Below, piece after piece: positions 33,790 through 46,217 of a stretch of DNA of 64,000 nucleotides (its first letter is position 1; every line of letters begins with the position of its first letter). Under the pieces are notes generated by a model. That model worked only from the letters and a program-made list of their open reading frames with translations, did not search any database and had not been told where the DNA came from. A program made the position numbers and the translations under genes. The DNA comes from Candidatus Ferrigenium bremense (GTDB lineage Bacteria; Pseudomonadota; Gammaproteobacteria; Burkholderiales; Gallionellaceae), in assembly GCA_019449635.1 (NCBI GenBank), contig JAGRPI010000004.1, positions 1-64,000 of the forward strand. Direction: 5' to 3'.

Positions 33790-34261
33790 GTTAAGCCTGC
33801 GCGCGCGCGCCCTGCAATATCTGGCGCGCCGCGAATACAGCCGCGCCGAGCTGCGCGGCAAGCTGTTGCCGCACGTGAAAGCAGGTGAAGATTTCGGGCA
33901 GTCATTTGATTCCTCTGGGCCGGTCAATTTGGATGCGCTGCTGGACGATTTGACGGCGCGCGGCTGGCTGTCTGATGCCCGCGCCGCCACACAACTGGTA
34001 CATGCCAAGCGCAGCCGTTTCGGCACCCAGCGCATTGCCCATGATCTGCGCCAAAAAGGTATTCCGGAAGAGTTAGTCAGTGCCGCATTGCCCGCATTGA
34101 AGGAAAGCGAGTTGGAAGCCGCGCGCAGTGTGTGGCAAAGGAAGTACGGCGCAATGCCGCAGGATGCCGGAGAAAAAGCCCGGCAAATGCGCTTCCTGCA
34201 ATCGCGCGGGTTCGGGTTCGAGGTGATTTTTCAGGTGTTGCGACTGGCAGAAGAAAACTAG
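33773..34261 (+). CDS. recX: Regulatory protein RecX
   Basis: [51 protein letters not shown]; overlaps the recA 3' end. Confidence 0.93.
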
Positions 34262-34285
34262 TCGTTTTGTTTTGGGAATGTGAAG

Positions 34286-36907
<2,622 letters not shown>

Positions 36908-36927
36908 GGCACCTCTAAAAATTCAGA

Positions 36928-37078
36928 TTTCGTCGTTCCGGCGAAGGCCGGAATCCAGCAATAAAAAACAGGCCGCGTAGCGGACAAAAATATGAAGTTG
37001 CCCCACTTCGTGGGGATTTATTAAACAACTGGATACCGGCCTTCGCCGGCATGACGTAAATTTTTGCTAATGGATTAT
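36928..37078. mobile_element. Second, left-end-replaced copy of the recA-proximal MITE-like element
   Basis: GGCGAAGGCCGGAATCCAGCAATAAAA...CTGGATACCGGCCTTCGCCGGCATGACGTAAATTTTTGCTAATGGATTAT matches 32500-32637; left TIR absent. Confidence 0.8.
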
Positions 37079-37114
37079 CTCGGATAAAGGCTCACACATT
37101 AAGGAACGATACAG

Positions 37115-37579
37115 GTGAACACAGGCCGTTATAACGTGTTGCTGGTCGAGGACGATTTACTGACCACGGATCTGGCGCGCCGCGCCGCTGCCGAGTCTTG
37201 TCCAGAGATCAATCTGACCATGGTGGGGAGCGGTGATGCCGTGCTGGATTGGTTGAGCGACAGCGTCGCGAAAAAAGAACAAATACCGCATATCATCCTG
37301 ATGGATCTGAAGCTGCCGAAACTGGATGGTTTGGCGGTGTTGCGCACTCTCCGCAAGCATGATGCCATGCGCGATATTCCCATTGTGGCATTTTCGGCGG
37401 AATACACGCAGGCCGACGTGTTGATGAGTTATCAGGTCGGGGCAAACAGTTTTGTGGCCAAGCCGGCCGACCTTGAGCAATTCACCGGATTTTTCCGCGA
37501 GCAGCTGGCCTACTGGATGCAACCGCGCCAACGCGAACTGGCCTTTGCCCCGGGGAAGGGCGCAACAGGCCGACCCTGA
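37115..37579 (+). CDS. Single-domain response regulator
   Basis: LLVEDDLLTTDLARRA; HIILMDLKLPKLDGLAVLRTLR; VGANSFVAKP. Confidence 0.93.
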   Translation: MNTGRYNVLLVEDDLLTTDLARRAAAESCPEINLTMVGSGDAVLDWLSDSVAKKEQIPHIILMDLKLPKLDGLAVLRTLRKHDAMRDIPIVAFSAEYTQADVLMSYQVGANSFVAKPADLEQFTGFFREQLAYWMQPRQRELAFAPGKGATGRP

Positions 37580-37601
37580 TCGTTGCGGTCATCAATCTCG
37601 G

Positions 37602-38537
37602 CTACACCACGTAGTTCGGGCTCTCGACGATCTGCTGGTAGATCATGCTTTGCAGGATGATCATGTCATTCGGTTGCAGGCTTTGGAATTCGATGCTGTG
37701 GCGGATGGTCTCCGGATCGGAGATATCGTCCTCGCCGCTGCGCATGGCGCGGATGATTCCCCTGATCGACAGGAATGCATCGATCTTGTGCAGGTTTACA
37801 CGGAACGCCAAGTTGAGGATGTCGCCCTTTTTGCCCAGGGGACGCTTGCTATCAAGCGCCGCGCCGTTGGCGCTGAGGTTGGAAATGAGCGCCGGAGTCT
37901 GCTCCCCTGCGGTGCGCGAATTGCCGTTCTGCACTGCCGCGATGATGTTGGTCTTGACCCGGGCCGCCTTGCGTATCACGATTCCCTGTATGGTATCGGG
38001 AAATGACAGGTGCAGGTATTCGTAAGGCAGTCTGCATGCACGTTCCACGGTGCAGGCGAAGGCGAACGCATTCTGTCCAGAGAAGGAACGCATAACGACC
38101 TTCTCTCCCTCCATGAGCTGCAGCCGGACGCCATTGGCCGTGGCAGGCGCGGTGACCAGCAGGCTGACACCCCTCAGATAGCCGATCACCTTGACCAGGA
38201 TGCGTTCGCTCCCCAGCTGTTTGGGAGGTTCGAGTTGCAGGCGGCCTTCCGCCTTCAGCTTCATGTCGTCAAAGGTGAACTGCGTGCCGAGTTCGTCTGC
38301 GTTGCTTTGGTCGGGAGTCATCTGGGCAGCGGAAAGGTGGTTGCCGCCGTTCTTGTCGCTGGGCGCTTCCCATGACAGTTCGCGGTAGACACCGTTGGCC
38401 AGCAGGAGGTCCAGATGTTCTTTGTCACGGACTATGCCTCCTTGTTCTACCAGGACCTGGTGTCCTTGGTCATACAACTGCCAAGGCAATGGTTTGCCGA
38501 GGGCAATATCGTTTCTGTTGACAAGAATCAGGCTCAT
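37602..38537 (-). CDS. PilZ domain flagellar-brake-like (YcgR-type) protein
   Basis: Two-domain architecture; RKAARVKTNIIAAV and LISNLSANGAALDSKRPLGKKGDILNLAF resemble PilZ RxxxR and [D/N]xSxxG motifs. Confidence 0.75.
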   Translation of the reverse strand: MSLILVNRNDIALGKPLPWQLYDQGHQVLVEQGGIVRDKEHLDLLLANGVYRELSWEAPSDKNGGNHLSAAQMTPDQSNADELGTQFTFDDMKLKAEGRLQLEPPKQLGSERILVKVIGYLRGVSLLVTAPATANGVRLQLMEGEKVVMRSFSGQNAFAFACTVERACRLPYEYLHLSFPDTIQGIVIRKAARVKTNIIAAVQNGNSRTAGEQTPALISNLSANGAALDSKRPLGKKGDILNLAFRVNLHKIDAFLSIRGIIRAMRSGEDDISDPETIRHSIEFQSLQPNDMIILQSMIYQQIVESPNYVV

Positions 38538-38620
38538 AGCGCCAATCGCTCCCTTGGGTTATTTCGAAGATTATAGGCAACAAGCCTTGCCCGGCATAAA
38601 ATTTTTTGTGTCAGCCTCAT

Positions 38621-40036
38621 TTAGAACGGCAGTTGCAAATGTGGTGCTGCTTGCCGGAACATCCCGCGGAAATCGTCCTGGATGCGCTGCAGCGCAGCCT
38701 CGCTGTCTGCCTCGAAGCGCAATACGATCACCGGCGTGGTGTTACTGGGGCGCGCCAGCCCGAAGCCGTCGGCATACTCCACGCGCAGCCCGTCCAGCGT
38801 GATGATCTCCCTTGCTTCAGTAAACATGGGCGCATCGGCAAACTTTGCGGTTTGCTGCAATTGTGCGAGCAGCGCGTGGTTCTCGCCTTCGGCGGTGCGG
38901 ATGTGGAGTTCCGGGGTGCAGATTGCATCCGGCAGCGCGTTCAGCGCCGAGCTCGGGTCTGCCACCTTGCTGAGGATTTCCAGCAGGCGCGCGCCGGCAT
39001 AAAGCCCGTCGTCGAAGCCGTACCAGCGTTCCTTGAAGAACATATGGCCGCTCATCTCGCCGGCCAGCAGCGCGCCGGTTTCGCGCATCTTGGCCTTGAC
39101 CAGCGAATGGCCAGTCTTCCACAGCACCGGCTTGCCGCCGTGCGAGCGTATCCAGAAAAAGAGATTGCGCGTGGATTTGACGTCGAAAATGATTTCCGCG
39201 CCGGGGTTGCGGCTCAGCACATCGGCGGCGAACAGCATCAGCTGGCGGTCCGGATAGATGATCCTGCCGTCCCTGGTGACCACGCCGAGCCGGTCGCCGT
39301 CGCCGTCGAATGCCAAGCCCAGCTCGCTGTCGTTATCGCGCAGCGCGGCAATCAGGTCTGCGAGGTTGTGCGGGTCGGACGGGTCGGGATGGTGGTTGGG
39401 AAAATGGCCGTCCACCTCGCAGTACATCTCCGTTACTTCGCAGCCCAGCTGGCGGTACAGATTGGCGGCATAGTCGCCCGCCACGCCGTTGCCGCAGTCC
39501 ACGGTGATCTTCATCGGGCGCGCCAGCCTGATGTCGGAGACGATGCGCGCGAGGTAATCCGCGCCGATGTCGCGTTGCACGTAACTGCCGGAGCCATGCG
39601 TGAGATCATTCCGCTCGATGCGCGAGCGCAGTTTCTGTATGGTCTCTCCGGACAGCGTTTCTCCGGCCAGCACCATTTTCAGTCCGTTGTAATCCGGCGG
39701 GTTGTGGCTGCCGGTGAGCATCACCGCGCAGTGGGTCTGTAACTGGTAGGCGGCGAAATACACCATCGGCGTCGCGACGCGCCCCACGTCGATCACGTCG
39801 ATGCCGCTTTTCCGGATGCCGCGCGCCAGGGCGGAACTCAGTTCCGGGCCGGACAACCTGCCGTCGCGGCCGATCGCAATCGTGCGCTGTCCGCGCGCCA
39901 TGGCTTCCGAGCCGAGCGCATGGCCGATGGCCTCCACCACTTCTGGTGTCAGCGTCCGGCCGACGATGCCGCGAATGTCATAAGCCTTGAAGATTTCTTT
40001 GGGCAGGTCCTGCAGCATGATGGGTATCGGTTTCAA
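38621..40036 (-). CDS. Phosphomannomutase/phosphoglucomutase
   Basis: IFKAYDIRGIVG; MLTGSHNPPDYNGLKM; AFDGDGDRLGVV. Confidence 0.95.
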   Translation of the reverse strand: MKPIPIMLQDLPKEIFKAYDIRGIVGRTLTPEVVEAIGHALGSEAMARGQRTIAIGRDGRLSGPELSSALARGIRKSGIDVIDVGRVATPMVYFAAYQLQTHCAVMLTGSHNPPDYNGLKMVLAGETLSGETIQKLRSRIERNDLTHGSGSYVQRDIGADYLARIVSDIRLARPMKITVDCGNGVAGDYAANLYRQLGCEVTEMYCEVDGHFPNHHPDPSDPHNLADLIAALRDNDSELGLAFDGDGDRLGVVTRDGRIIYPDRQLMLFAADVLSRNPGAEIIFDVKSTRNLFFWIRSHGGKPVLWKTGHSLVKAKMRETGALLAGEMSGHMFFKERWYGFDDGLYAGARLLEILSKVADPSSALNALPDAICTPELHIRTAEGENHALLAQLQQTAKFADAPMFTEAREIITLDGLRVEYADGFGLARPSNTTPVIVLRFEADSEAALQRIQDDFRGMFRQAAPHLQLPF

Positions 40037-40190
40037 TGAAGTTGGGCAAATTAAATGTTTTTTGAATCATGCCGATCTGCCGGCCTGTATCCAAGGATAG
40101 TCAGCTGGTGTCGGAGATCATTAGTGCCGAATCGGCCAATAGCGGAGCTTGAAGCAGTCCGGTACAGGCTGCATCCTGATGCAAGGTTCA

Positions 40191-43004
40191 TTATGCGTTA
40201 TGCTCCCGAAGGTATTCGGCAAATCGTTCCGCCGCCAGGGGCTTGCTGAAATAATAGCCCTGGATCGTGTCGCATTGCCAGCCGCGCAGCAGGTCGAGTT
40301 GACCCTCCGTCTCTACGCCTTCCGCCACAACGGATTTGCCCAGGGTGTGTGCGAGTGTAACGATCACCTCGGCGATGGCGCGCGCGTTGTCGTCGTCGAC
40401 CATGTCATCGATGAACGACTTGTCTATCTTTATGCAGTCCATGGGCAGCCATCTCAGGTAAGACATGGACGAATACCCGGTGCCAAAGTCGTCGATCGTC
40501 ACTTTCAGCCCCATTTGCCGTAGCTCATTGAGTACCGACGTCACATCGCAGGTTTCGTCCATGAAAAGGCTCTCGGTGACTTCGATTTCCAGTGCGCTGG
40601 ACGGTGTGGACGTTGTTTGCAGCGCTTCGTTGATGATCTGGATCAGGTCGCCGCGCCGGAACTGCCGCCCGGAAACGTTGACGGCTATTCGCGGGGCATC
40701 GACACCCGCAGCCCGCCATGCCGCGTGTTGGGTGCAGGCCTGCCATATCACATTCCTGCCGACCTCCTCGATGATTCCGGTGTCCTCGGCGACGCCGATG
40801 AAGACATCCGGATAAACCAGGCCGCGGGTCGGGTGGTTCCACCGCAAGAGGGCCTCCGCCCCTGTGACGCTGCCGGTGCGCAAGTCTACCTTCGGCTGAT
40901 AGTGAAGCAGGAACTCATCGCGAAGCAAGCCTTGCCGTATCTCGCGTTCCAGGTTCATGTGCTCGGTTGCCTCAACGTTCATCTGCTCTTCGAAATAGAC
41001 GAACCTGCCGCGCCCGAGAGCCTTGGCACGGTACATGGCCGTGTCGGCCTTTCTGAGCAGCTCTTCGCTGTCATTGCCGTCCACGGGGGAGATGGCGATG
41101 CCGATGCTGGCACTGATATGGTTCTCCTGGCCGGCAATCTCGAAAGGCTGCGAGAATGCTTGCAGGATGTGCTCCGCTACCGTGGTGGCGCTGCGTATTC
41201 CCGGGATGGCCGGCAGGATGATGGCAAACTCGTCGCCGCCGAGGCGTGCGACGGTATCGCTCCCGCGGTTGCAGCGGCGCAATCGCTGGGCGGCTTCCTT
41301 CAGCAGCTCGTCGCCCGCCGAGTGACCGAGCGTGTCATTGATACTTTTAAAGCGATCAAGATCGACGAACAGTAACGCCATGATGCGCCCCTCGCGCTGG
41401 GCGAAGGATATCTCGCTGGAAAGCTGTTCCTTGAACAGGAGGCGATTCGGCAGGCCGGTCAGGTCGTCGTGGCGAGCCTGAAAGATCAGCTTCTCGTCAC
41501 GTGCAACGGCGGACATGGCGACACCGATACGATCGCCAAGGTCGCGCAGATGGATCAGCGTGTGCGGCGGCAAGTCACCGGCGTTTTTGAATGCAAGGCA
41601 GATAAAGGCACTCAGGGTCCCTTCGGCGAGGATGGGCAGTATGAACAATCGCCCGTCTATCTGAAACCCCGGCTGGTGGATGTAATGCTGAAGGCTCGCG
41701 GCGTCATCCAGCCAGAAGCCCTGGTCCCGCCCGGCAAATTCCTGCAGCCTTCCGGCATTCACCCGGATCCGATTCGATTCCATGTTGGAGTCAGGCCCGG
41801 CTTGCATAAAATAGATCCGTGCTTCGCACGCCGCCGGCTTCTCCAGCACGACGATGCCCGCAAAGCCGGCGGAAGTGAGCTTGCGGATGCGCTCCAGCAC
41901 GATGCCGAAAACAGGCTCGATATTCAAATCGGACAAGATCACCCGGTCGATATTGGATAGCACCTTGAGGGTGTCGAGCTGACTGCCAAGTCGCCCGGCC
42001 ATGTCGTTGAACGAAGCGGACAGTTCTCCGAATTCGTCGTGGCCCACCACGTCGACCCGGTGGTCGAACTTCCCGTCAGCAACGCGCCGGGTACCATTGA
42101 TCAGCTTCTCCAGCGGCCCCATGGTCCGGCGGATCTGGCCGACGCTCAGGAGCGCCGCCAGCAGCAGGGCCAGCACGATGACTCCGATGAAGATTCGACT
42201 GAATTTTTCGGCTTGGCGCAAGCCGATCGCCATCGGTTGCGCAGCGACCGCAGTCCAGTACGGCTCGTGAAACTTGGGTTTCAGGAAGAGCTGCCATTGC
42301 CCCATGATCCAGGGTTCGCCGCTGATCTGCATCTGGGGCTCAGCCGGGGCGCCAATCTTGTTTGTCAGCATGGCGGACTGTGTTTCAAGTTCGCGTTTCG
42401 AGCAGAACAGCATGACGCCGGTACCGGAATACATGCACAAGCCGGTCATGAACGGATAGTTCTCCTCACCTCCCCAGATTTGCGCAGGATTAAGTTCCGC
42501 GACCATAGCGGTGCTATCCGGCTGGCCTGCATCGACCGCGTGCAGGAGCAGAATCCGGGGTGACGCGCCGAAACCTGGTTGAACGACCAGAACAGACTCA
42601 CCCTTCGCCAGGTGGGCGCGCTCTGTCTCTCCGAGCTCCGGCCAGGCGAGAGCCTCGCCTATGAGCGGGGTGCTCCGTGTACCGGCCTTGACGAGGGTCA
42701 GGCTGGAAAACAACCCCCTGAGGGACGCCAAGACTGGAGTGCTTGGCATTAAATGGTCATCGTGTATATCCAGTGCGGTTCGCGCGAGGCTGCCCTGCAT
42801 CAGCTGCAGCCGTTGATTGACGGACATGGCGAAATCCTTGCCGGTTTCGACCAGTCTGGAGCGGGTCTGCTCGGCAATGATGCTGCGCACCTGGCTGTAG
42901 GTCAGCACGGCCATCACCACCATGGGAAGGAAAGCGGACAGGACAAACAAGGCAAAGATACGGCGCGCCACGCCGCCACGCATGAACGTCGTTTCGATCC
43001 TCAT
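40191..43004 (-). CDS. HAMP-GGDEF-EAL diguanylate cyclase/phosphodiesterase
   Basis: N-terminal TMs, HAMP, GAF-like region, degenerate-looking RLGGDEFAI GGDEF, EAL domain with GAEALLRWNHP and DDFGTGYSSMSYL. Confidence 0.95.
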   Translation of the reverse strand: MRIETTFMRGGVARRIFALFVLSAFLPMVVMAVLTYSQVRSIIAEQTRSRLVETGKDFAMSVNQRLQLMQGSLARTALDIHDDHLMPSTPVLASLRGLFSSLTLVKAGTRSTPLIGEALAWPELGETERAHLAKGESVLVVQPGFGASPRILLLHAVDAGQPDSTAMVAELNPAQIWGGEENYPFMTGLCMYSGTGVMLFCSKRELETQSAMLTNKIGAPAEPQMQISGEPWIMGQWQLFLKPKFHEPYWTAVAAQPMAIGLRQAEKFSRIFIGVIVLALLLAALLSVGQIRRTMGPLEKLINGTRRVADGKFDHRVDVVGHDEFGELSASFNDMAGRLGSQLDTLKVLSNIDRVILSDLNIEPVFGIVLERIRKLTSAGFAGIVVLEKPAACEARIYFMQAGPDSNMESNRIRVNAGRLQEFAGRDQGFWLDDAASLQHYIHQPGFQIDGRLFILPILAEGTLSAFICLAFKNAGDLPPHTLIHLRDLGDRIGVAMSAVARDEKLIFQARHDDLTGLPNRLLFKEQLSSEISFAQREGRIMALLFVDLDRFKSINDTLGHSAGDELLKEAAQRLRRCNRGSDTVARLGGDEFAIILPAIPGIRSATTVAEHILQAFSQPFEIAGQENHISASIGIAISPVDGNDSEELLRKADTAMYRAKALGRGRFVYFEEQMNVEATEHMNLEREIRQGLLRDEFLLHYQPKVDLRTGSVTGAEALLRWNHPTRGLVYPDVFIGVAEDTGIIEEVGRNVIWQACTQHAAWRAAGVDAPRIAVNVSGRQFRRGDLIQIINEALQTTSTPSSALEIEVTESLFMDETCDVTSVLNELRQMGLKVTIDDFGTGYSSMSYLRWLPMDCIKIDKSFIDDMVDDDNARAIAEVIVTLAHTLGKSVVAEGVETEGQLDLLRGWQCDTIQGYYFSKPLAAERFAEYLREHNA

Positions 43005-43017
43005 CTACAGCCCGCGC

Positions 43018-43467
43018 TCAAAAGTCGACCGCATAACCCAGGAACTGGCCGTTGCGCGCCCGAATGATATCGTCCCGGCTCGCCTTCGCGGTCAGCGGCG
43101 TTTTACTGTCGCGATCCTTGCCCATGCTATAGAGATCGAAGTCGGAGTTGAGCGGGTGCAGCGATTTGTCCTTGCGCGTCGTGCATGCAGATGTTCCCGA
43201 CGCGAGTTCGCAGTACTGATAGGGTTTTCCCCAGGGGTCAAGCAGGGTCCCCGCGCCCACGGTGCCCAGTTGCTGCGGGTAAGCCTTGTTGTCGGCATAG
43301 TATTGTGCGATTGCCGTTTCGATTTTTTTAATGTCGGACTTTGCTTGGGCGAATTTGACTTTATCCTGATAGTCACCATATTGAGAAGCCGCTAATGCGC
43401 CAAGCACGCCTAGAATGGCTGCCGCCAAGATCAATTCGATCAGAGTGAAACCCGCGTAGTGTCGCAT
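43018..43467 (-). CDS. Type II secretion/type IV pilin-like pseudopilin (GspG-like)
   Basis: MRHYAGFTLIELILAAAILGVLGALAASQYGDY prepilin leader with G^FTLIEL. Confidence 0.85.
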   Translation of the reverse strand: MRHYAGFTLIELILAAAILGVLGALAASQYGDYQDKVKFAQAKSDIKKIETAIAQYYADNKAYPQQLGTVGAGTLLDPWGKPYQYCELASGTSACTTRKDKSLHPLNSDFDLYSMGKDRDSKTPLTAKASRDDIIRARNGQFLGYAVDF

Positions 43468-43760
43468 CGCGACACGCCGGAACGGGATTTGTGATCCGGC
43501 CAAAGAGGCGATCAGCTGGCGAAGAAATATTAGTTTCATGATATCGGCAGGAACAGGCTTGATTTTGGAAGTAGTCCGCTCGATTGAAGCAACCGGGTAC
43601 GAATTTTCCACGAATTCCTTTTGTTTTAAACGGCCGGCCGGTTTGTGTAAGCCTGTCTGTGCTGCATTCTAAGCGGTTGACTTGCGCCATACAATAGACC
43701 GAAATGCCTATATATTTCGGTCTAGGTGGTACTGAAAGAGTACTTGGCGATTCTTTGGTT

Positions 43761-44822
43761 CTATTTCGTGTGCCCTGTGGTCAAAGGCGGTCGGTTTTCA
43801 CCGAGGGTGCGTTGCAATCTCTCCCACACCAGATCGGGTGTGAGTCGCGTCATGCAATTGAAATGCCCGAGCGGGCATTCGCGTTTGAAGCACGGGCTGC
43901 ACTCGATGTCGAGCTTGACGACCTGCGCCTGCGCCGACTGCGGCGGGGTGAACTGCGGGCTGCTGGAACCGAACAGCGCGAGCATTGGCCGGTCCAGCGC
44001 GGCGGCCAGGTGCATCAGGCCGGAGTCGTTGCTGATGACCAGTTGCGCGCTCGCCAGTAGCGCGAGCGCATCGCCCAGGTCGGTGCTGCCGCACAGGTTG
44101 ATGCATTGGCCTTCGGCGAGGCGGTCGATTTCGTCCGCGACCGGCTTGTCCTTGGCGGAACCGATCAGCCAGACCGCATAACCGCGTTGCCACAGGCGCT
44201 GTGCGATGTCCGCATAATAGGCTGCCGGCCAGCGCTTGGCGGGGCCGTATTCGGCGCCGGGGCAGAATACCGCGACGGGTTGGTCCAGCGTCAGGCCCAG
44301 CTTGTGCAGCGTAGCTGCGCGCTGAGTTTCGGAGATCGCCAGTTTCGGGTTCGCCAGGGGGCGCGGAATTTCGCCTTGCACATCTTCGGCGAGCTGCGCG
44401 AAGCGTTCCACCATCAGCGGCAGTTTCTGCTTGTCGAGTTTGCGCGCATCATTGAGCAGGAGGTAGCGCGACTCGCCGACAAAACCGGTGCGCAGCGGGA
44501 TACGCGCGAGGAACGGCACGAGCGCGGATTTCCATGAGTTGGGCAGCACGATGGCCTGGTTGTAGCACGCAACGCGCAGTTGTATGCCGAGCAGGTAGCG
44601 TGCCGTCAGTTGCAGTGCGCCGTGCGGGAACGGGTTGATGATGACGTCATGCACTTCAGGCATCTGGCGCAGCAGCTTCTCCGTCCATGGCGGGGCGAAC
44701 ACGTCGATGCGGCAGCCGGGATGGCGTTGTCTGAGGCGCATCAGCATCGGCTGCATCAGCATGCAGTCGCCCACCCAGCTCGGGCTGATAACCAGAATTT
44801 TGCGTATCGCGGTTTTGGGCAT
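43761..44822 (-). CDS. waaF: Lipopolysaccharide heptosyltransferase II
   Basis: ILVISPSWVGDCMLMQPMLMRLRQRHPGCRIDV; CPGAEYGPAKRWP; ISNDSGLMHLAAALDRPMLALFGSSSP. Confidence 0.95.
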   Translation of the reverse strand: MPKTAIRKILVISPSWVGDCMLMQPMLMRLRQRHPGCRIDVFAPPWTEKLLRQMPEVHDVIINPFPHGALQLTARYLLGIQLRVACYNQAIVLPNSWKSALVPFLARIPLRTGFVGESRYLLLNDARKLDKQKLPLMVERFAQLAEDVQGEIPRPLANPKLAISETQRAATLHKLGLTLDQPVAVFCPGAEYGPAKRWPAAYYADIAQRLWQRGYAVWLIGSAKDKPVADEIDRLAEGQCINLCGSTDLGDALALLASAQLVISNDSGLMHLAAALDRPMLALFGSSSPQFTPPQSAQAQVVKLDIECSPCFKRECPLGHFNCMTRLTPDLVWERLQRTLGENRPPLTTGHTK

Positions 44823-44864
44823 CAGCAGGGTTGCGTACCTTGGTGTGCTGTAGGGTGCATTGGG

Positions 44865-45065
44865 TTAATGATGCGCCTTGGGCAATTCACCCTTGAATTT
44901 ATACAAGGTGCCGCAATACGGGCAACGCGCTTCACCGCCGTGGTTCAGCGGGATCATCACTCTCGGGTGGGCATTCCACAGGCTCATGTTCGGCATCGGG
45001 CAGGTCAGCGGCAGGTCGTGCGCGGTCACTTCGATGTAGCGCTGGGTGATGTTTTCGTTGCTCAC
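44865..45065 (-). CDS. Zinc-finger domain-containing protein
   Basis: HGGEARCPYCGTLYKFKGE; located between ilvE and waaF. Confidence 0.85.
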   Translation of the reverse strand: MSNENITQRYIEVTAHDLPLTCPMPNMSLWNAHPRVMIPLNHGGEARCPYCGTLYKFKGELPKAHH

Positions 45066-45077
45066 GATGTTTTCCCC

Positions 45078-45998
45078 TTAGATGTAGGCCAGCCAATCGG
45101 TGTGTTGCGGATGCTTGCCCGCCACGCAATCGAAGAACGCCTGTTGCAGCCGGGTGGTGACCGGGCCGCGCGAGCCGCAGCCGATGGTGCGGTGATCGAG
45201 TTCGCGGATCGGGGTCACCTCGGCGGCCGTGCCGGTGAAGAAGGCTTCTTCGGCGCAATAGATCTCGTCGCGGGTGATGCGCTTCTCGATCACCTCGATG
45301 CCCATTTCCCTGGAGAGAGTGATGACGGAATCGCGCGTGATGCCTTCCAGGCAGGAGGTCAGGTCGGGCGTGTACAGCTTGCCTTTCTTGACGATGAAGA
45401 TGTTCTCGCCGGCGCCTTCCGCGACGTAACCGTCCACATCGAGCAACAGGGCCTCGTCGTAGTTGTCGTTGGCGGCTTCATGATGCGCCATTATCGAGTT
45501 GGTGTAGGTCGCCACCGACTTGGCGCGGCACATGTTCACGTTGACATGATGGCGGGTGAAGCTGGAAGTCTTGACGCGGATGCCTTTTTGCATGCCTTCC
45601 GCGCCGAGATAGGCCCCCCACGGCCAGGCGGCGATCGCGACATGGGTGGACAGCGTCGTTGCGGCGATGCCCATTGCTTCCGAGCCGTAGAACACGATCG
45701 GGCGGATGTAGCAGGATTCCAGCTTGTTGGCGCGCACCACTTCGCGCTGTGCTTCCAGTATGGTCGCCTTGTCCCAGGGCATTTTCATCTGGAAGATATG
45801 CGCGGAATTGAACAGCCTGTCGGTGTGTTCCTGCAGGCGGAAGATCGCCGTGCCTTTGGCGGCCTTGTAGGCGCGCACGCCTTCAAACACGCCCATGCCG
45901 TAATGCAGCGTGTGGGTCAGCACGTGGGTGGTGGCATCGCGCCACGGCACGAGCTTGCCGTCATACCAGATAAAACCGTCGCGGTCGGACATCGACAT
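45078..45998 (-). CDS. ilvE: Branched-chain amino acid aminotransferase
   Basis: FIWYDGKLVPWRDATTHVLTHTLHYGMGVFEGVRAY; EGITRDSVI. Confidence 0.97.
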   Translation of the reverse strand: MSMSDRDGFIWYDGKLVPWRDATTHVLTHTLHYGMGVFEGVRAYKAAKGTAIFRLQEHTDRLFNSAHIFQMKMPWDKATILEAQREVVRANKLESCYIRPIVFYGSEAMGIAATTLSTHVAIAAWPWGAYLGAEGMQKGIRVKTSSFTRHHVNVNMCRAKSVATYTNSIMAHHEAANDNYDEALLLDVDGYVAEGAGENIFIVKKGKLYTPDLTSCLEGITRDSVITLSREMGIEVIEKRITRDEIYCAEEAFFTGTAAEVTPIRELDHRTIGCGSRGPVTTRLQQAFFDCVAGKHPQHTDWLAYI

Positions 45999-46177
45999 GA
46001 TGGGGGTTCCTTTGATGGGTCGGTTGCAAAGCGCGGATTCTAGCGTTTTCTGGCCGGTTTTTGAAGAAGCATGGCTAAATTATCCGGCCCGAATGGGCGA
46101 GTGAAATGATAATGCCTGCCGGCTCGGTAGCCAGCCTTATTTTTTACTTGGTAATTCGGGTATGATGACCGGGTTTG

Positions 46178-46201
46178 CCAGATAATGTCCCAGATAATGT
46201 C
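46178..46201. repeat. Perfect 12-bp tandem duplication (CCAGATAATGTC x2)
   Basis: Direct reading of CCAGATAATGTCCCAGATAATGTC 17 bp upstream of the cyclase start. Confidence 0.85.
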
Positions 46202-46217
46202 TTAGAGCCATAACCGA

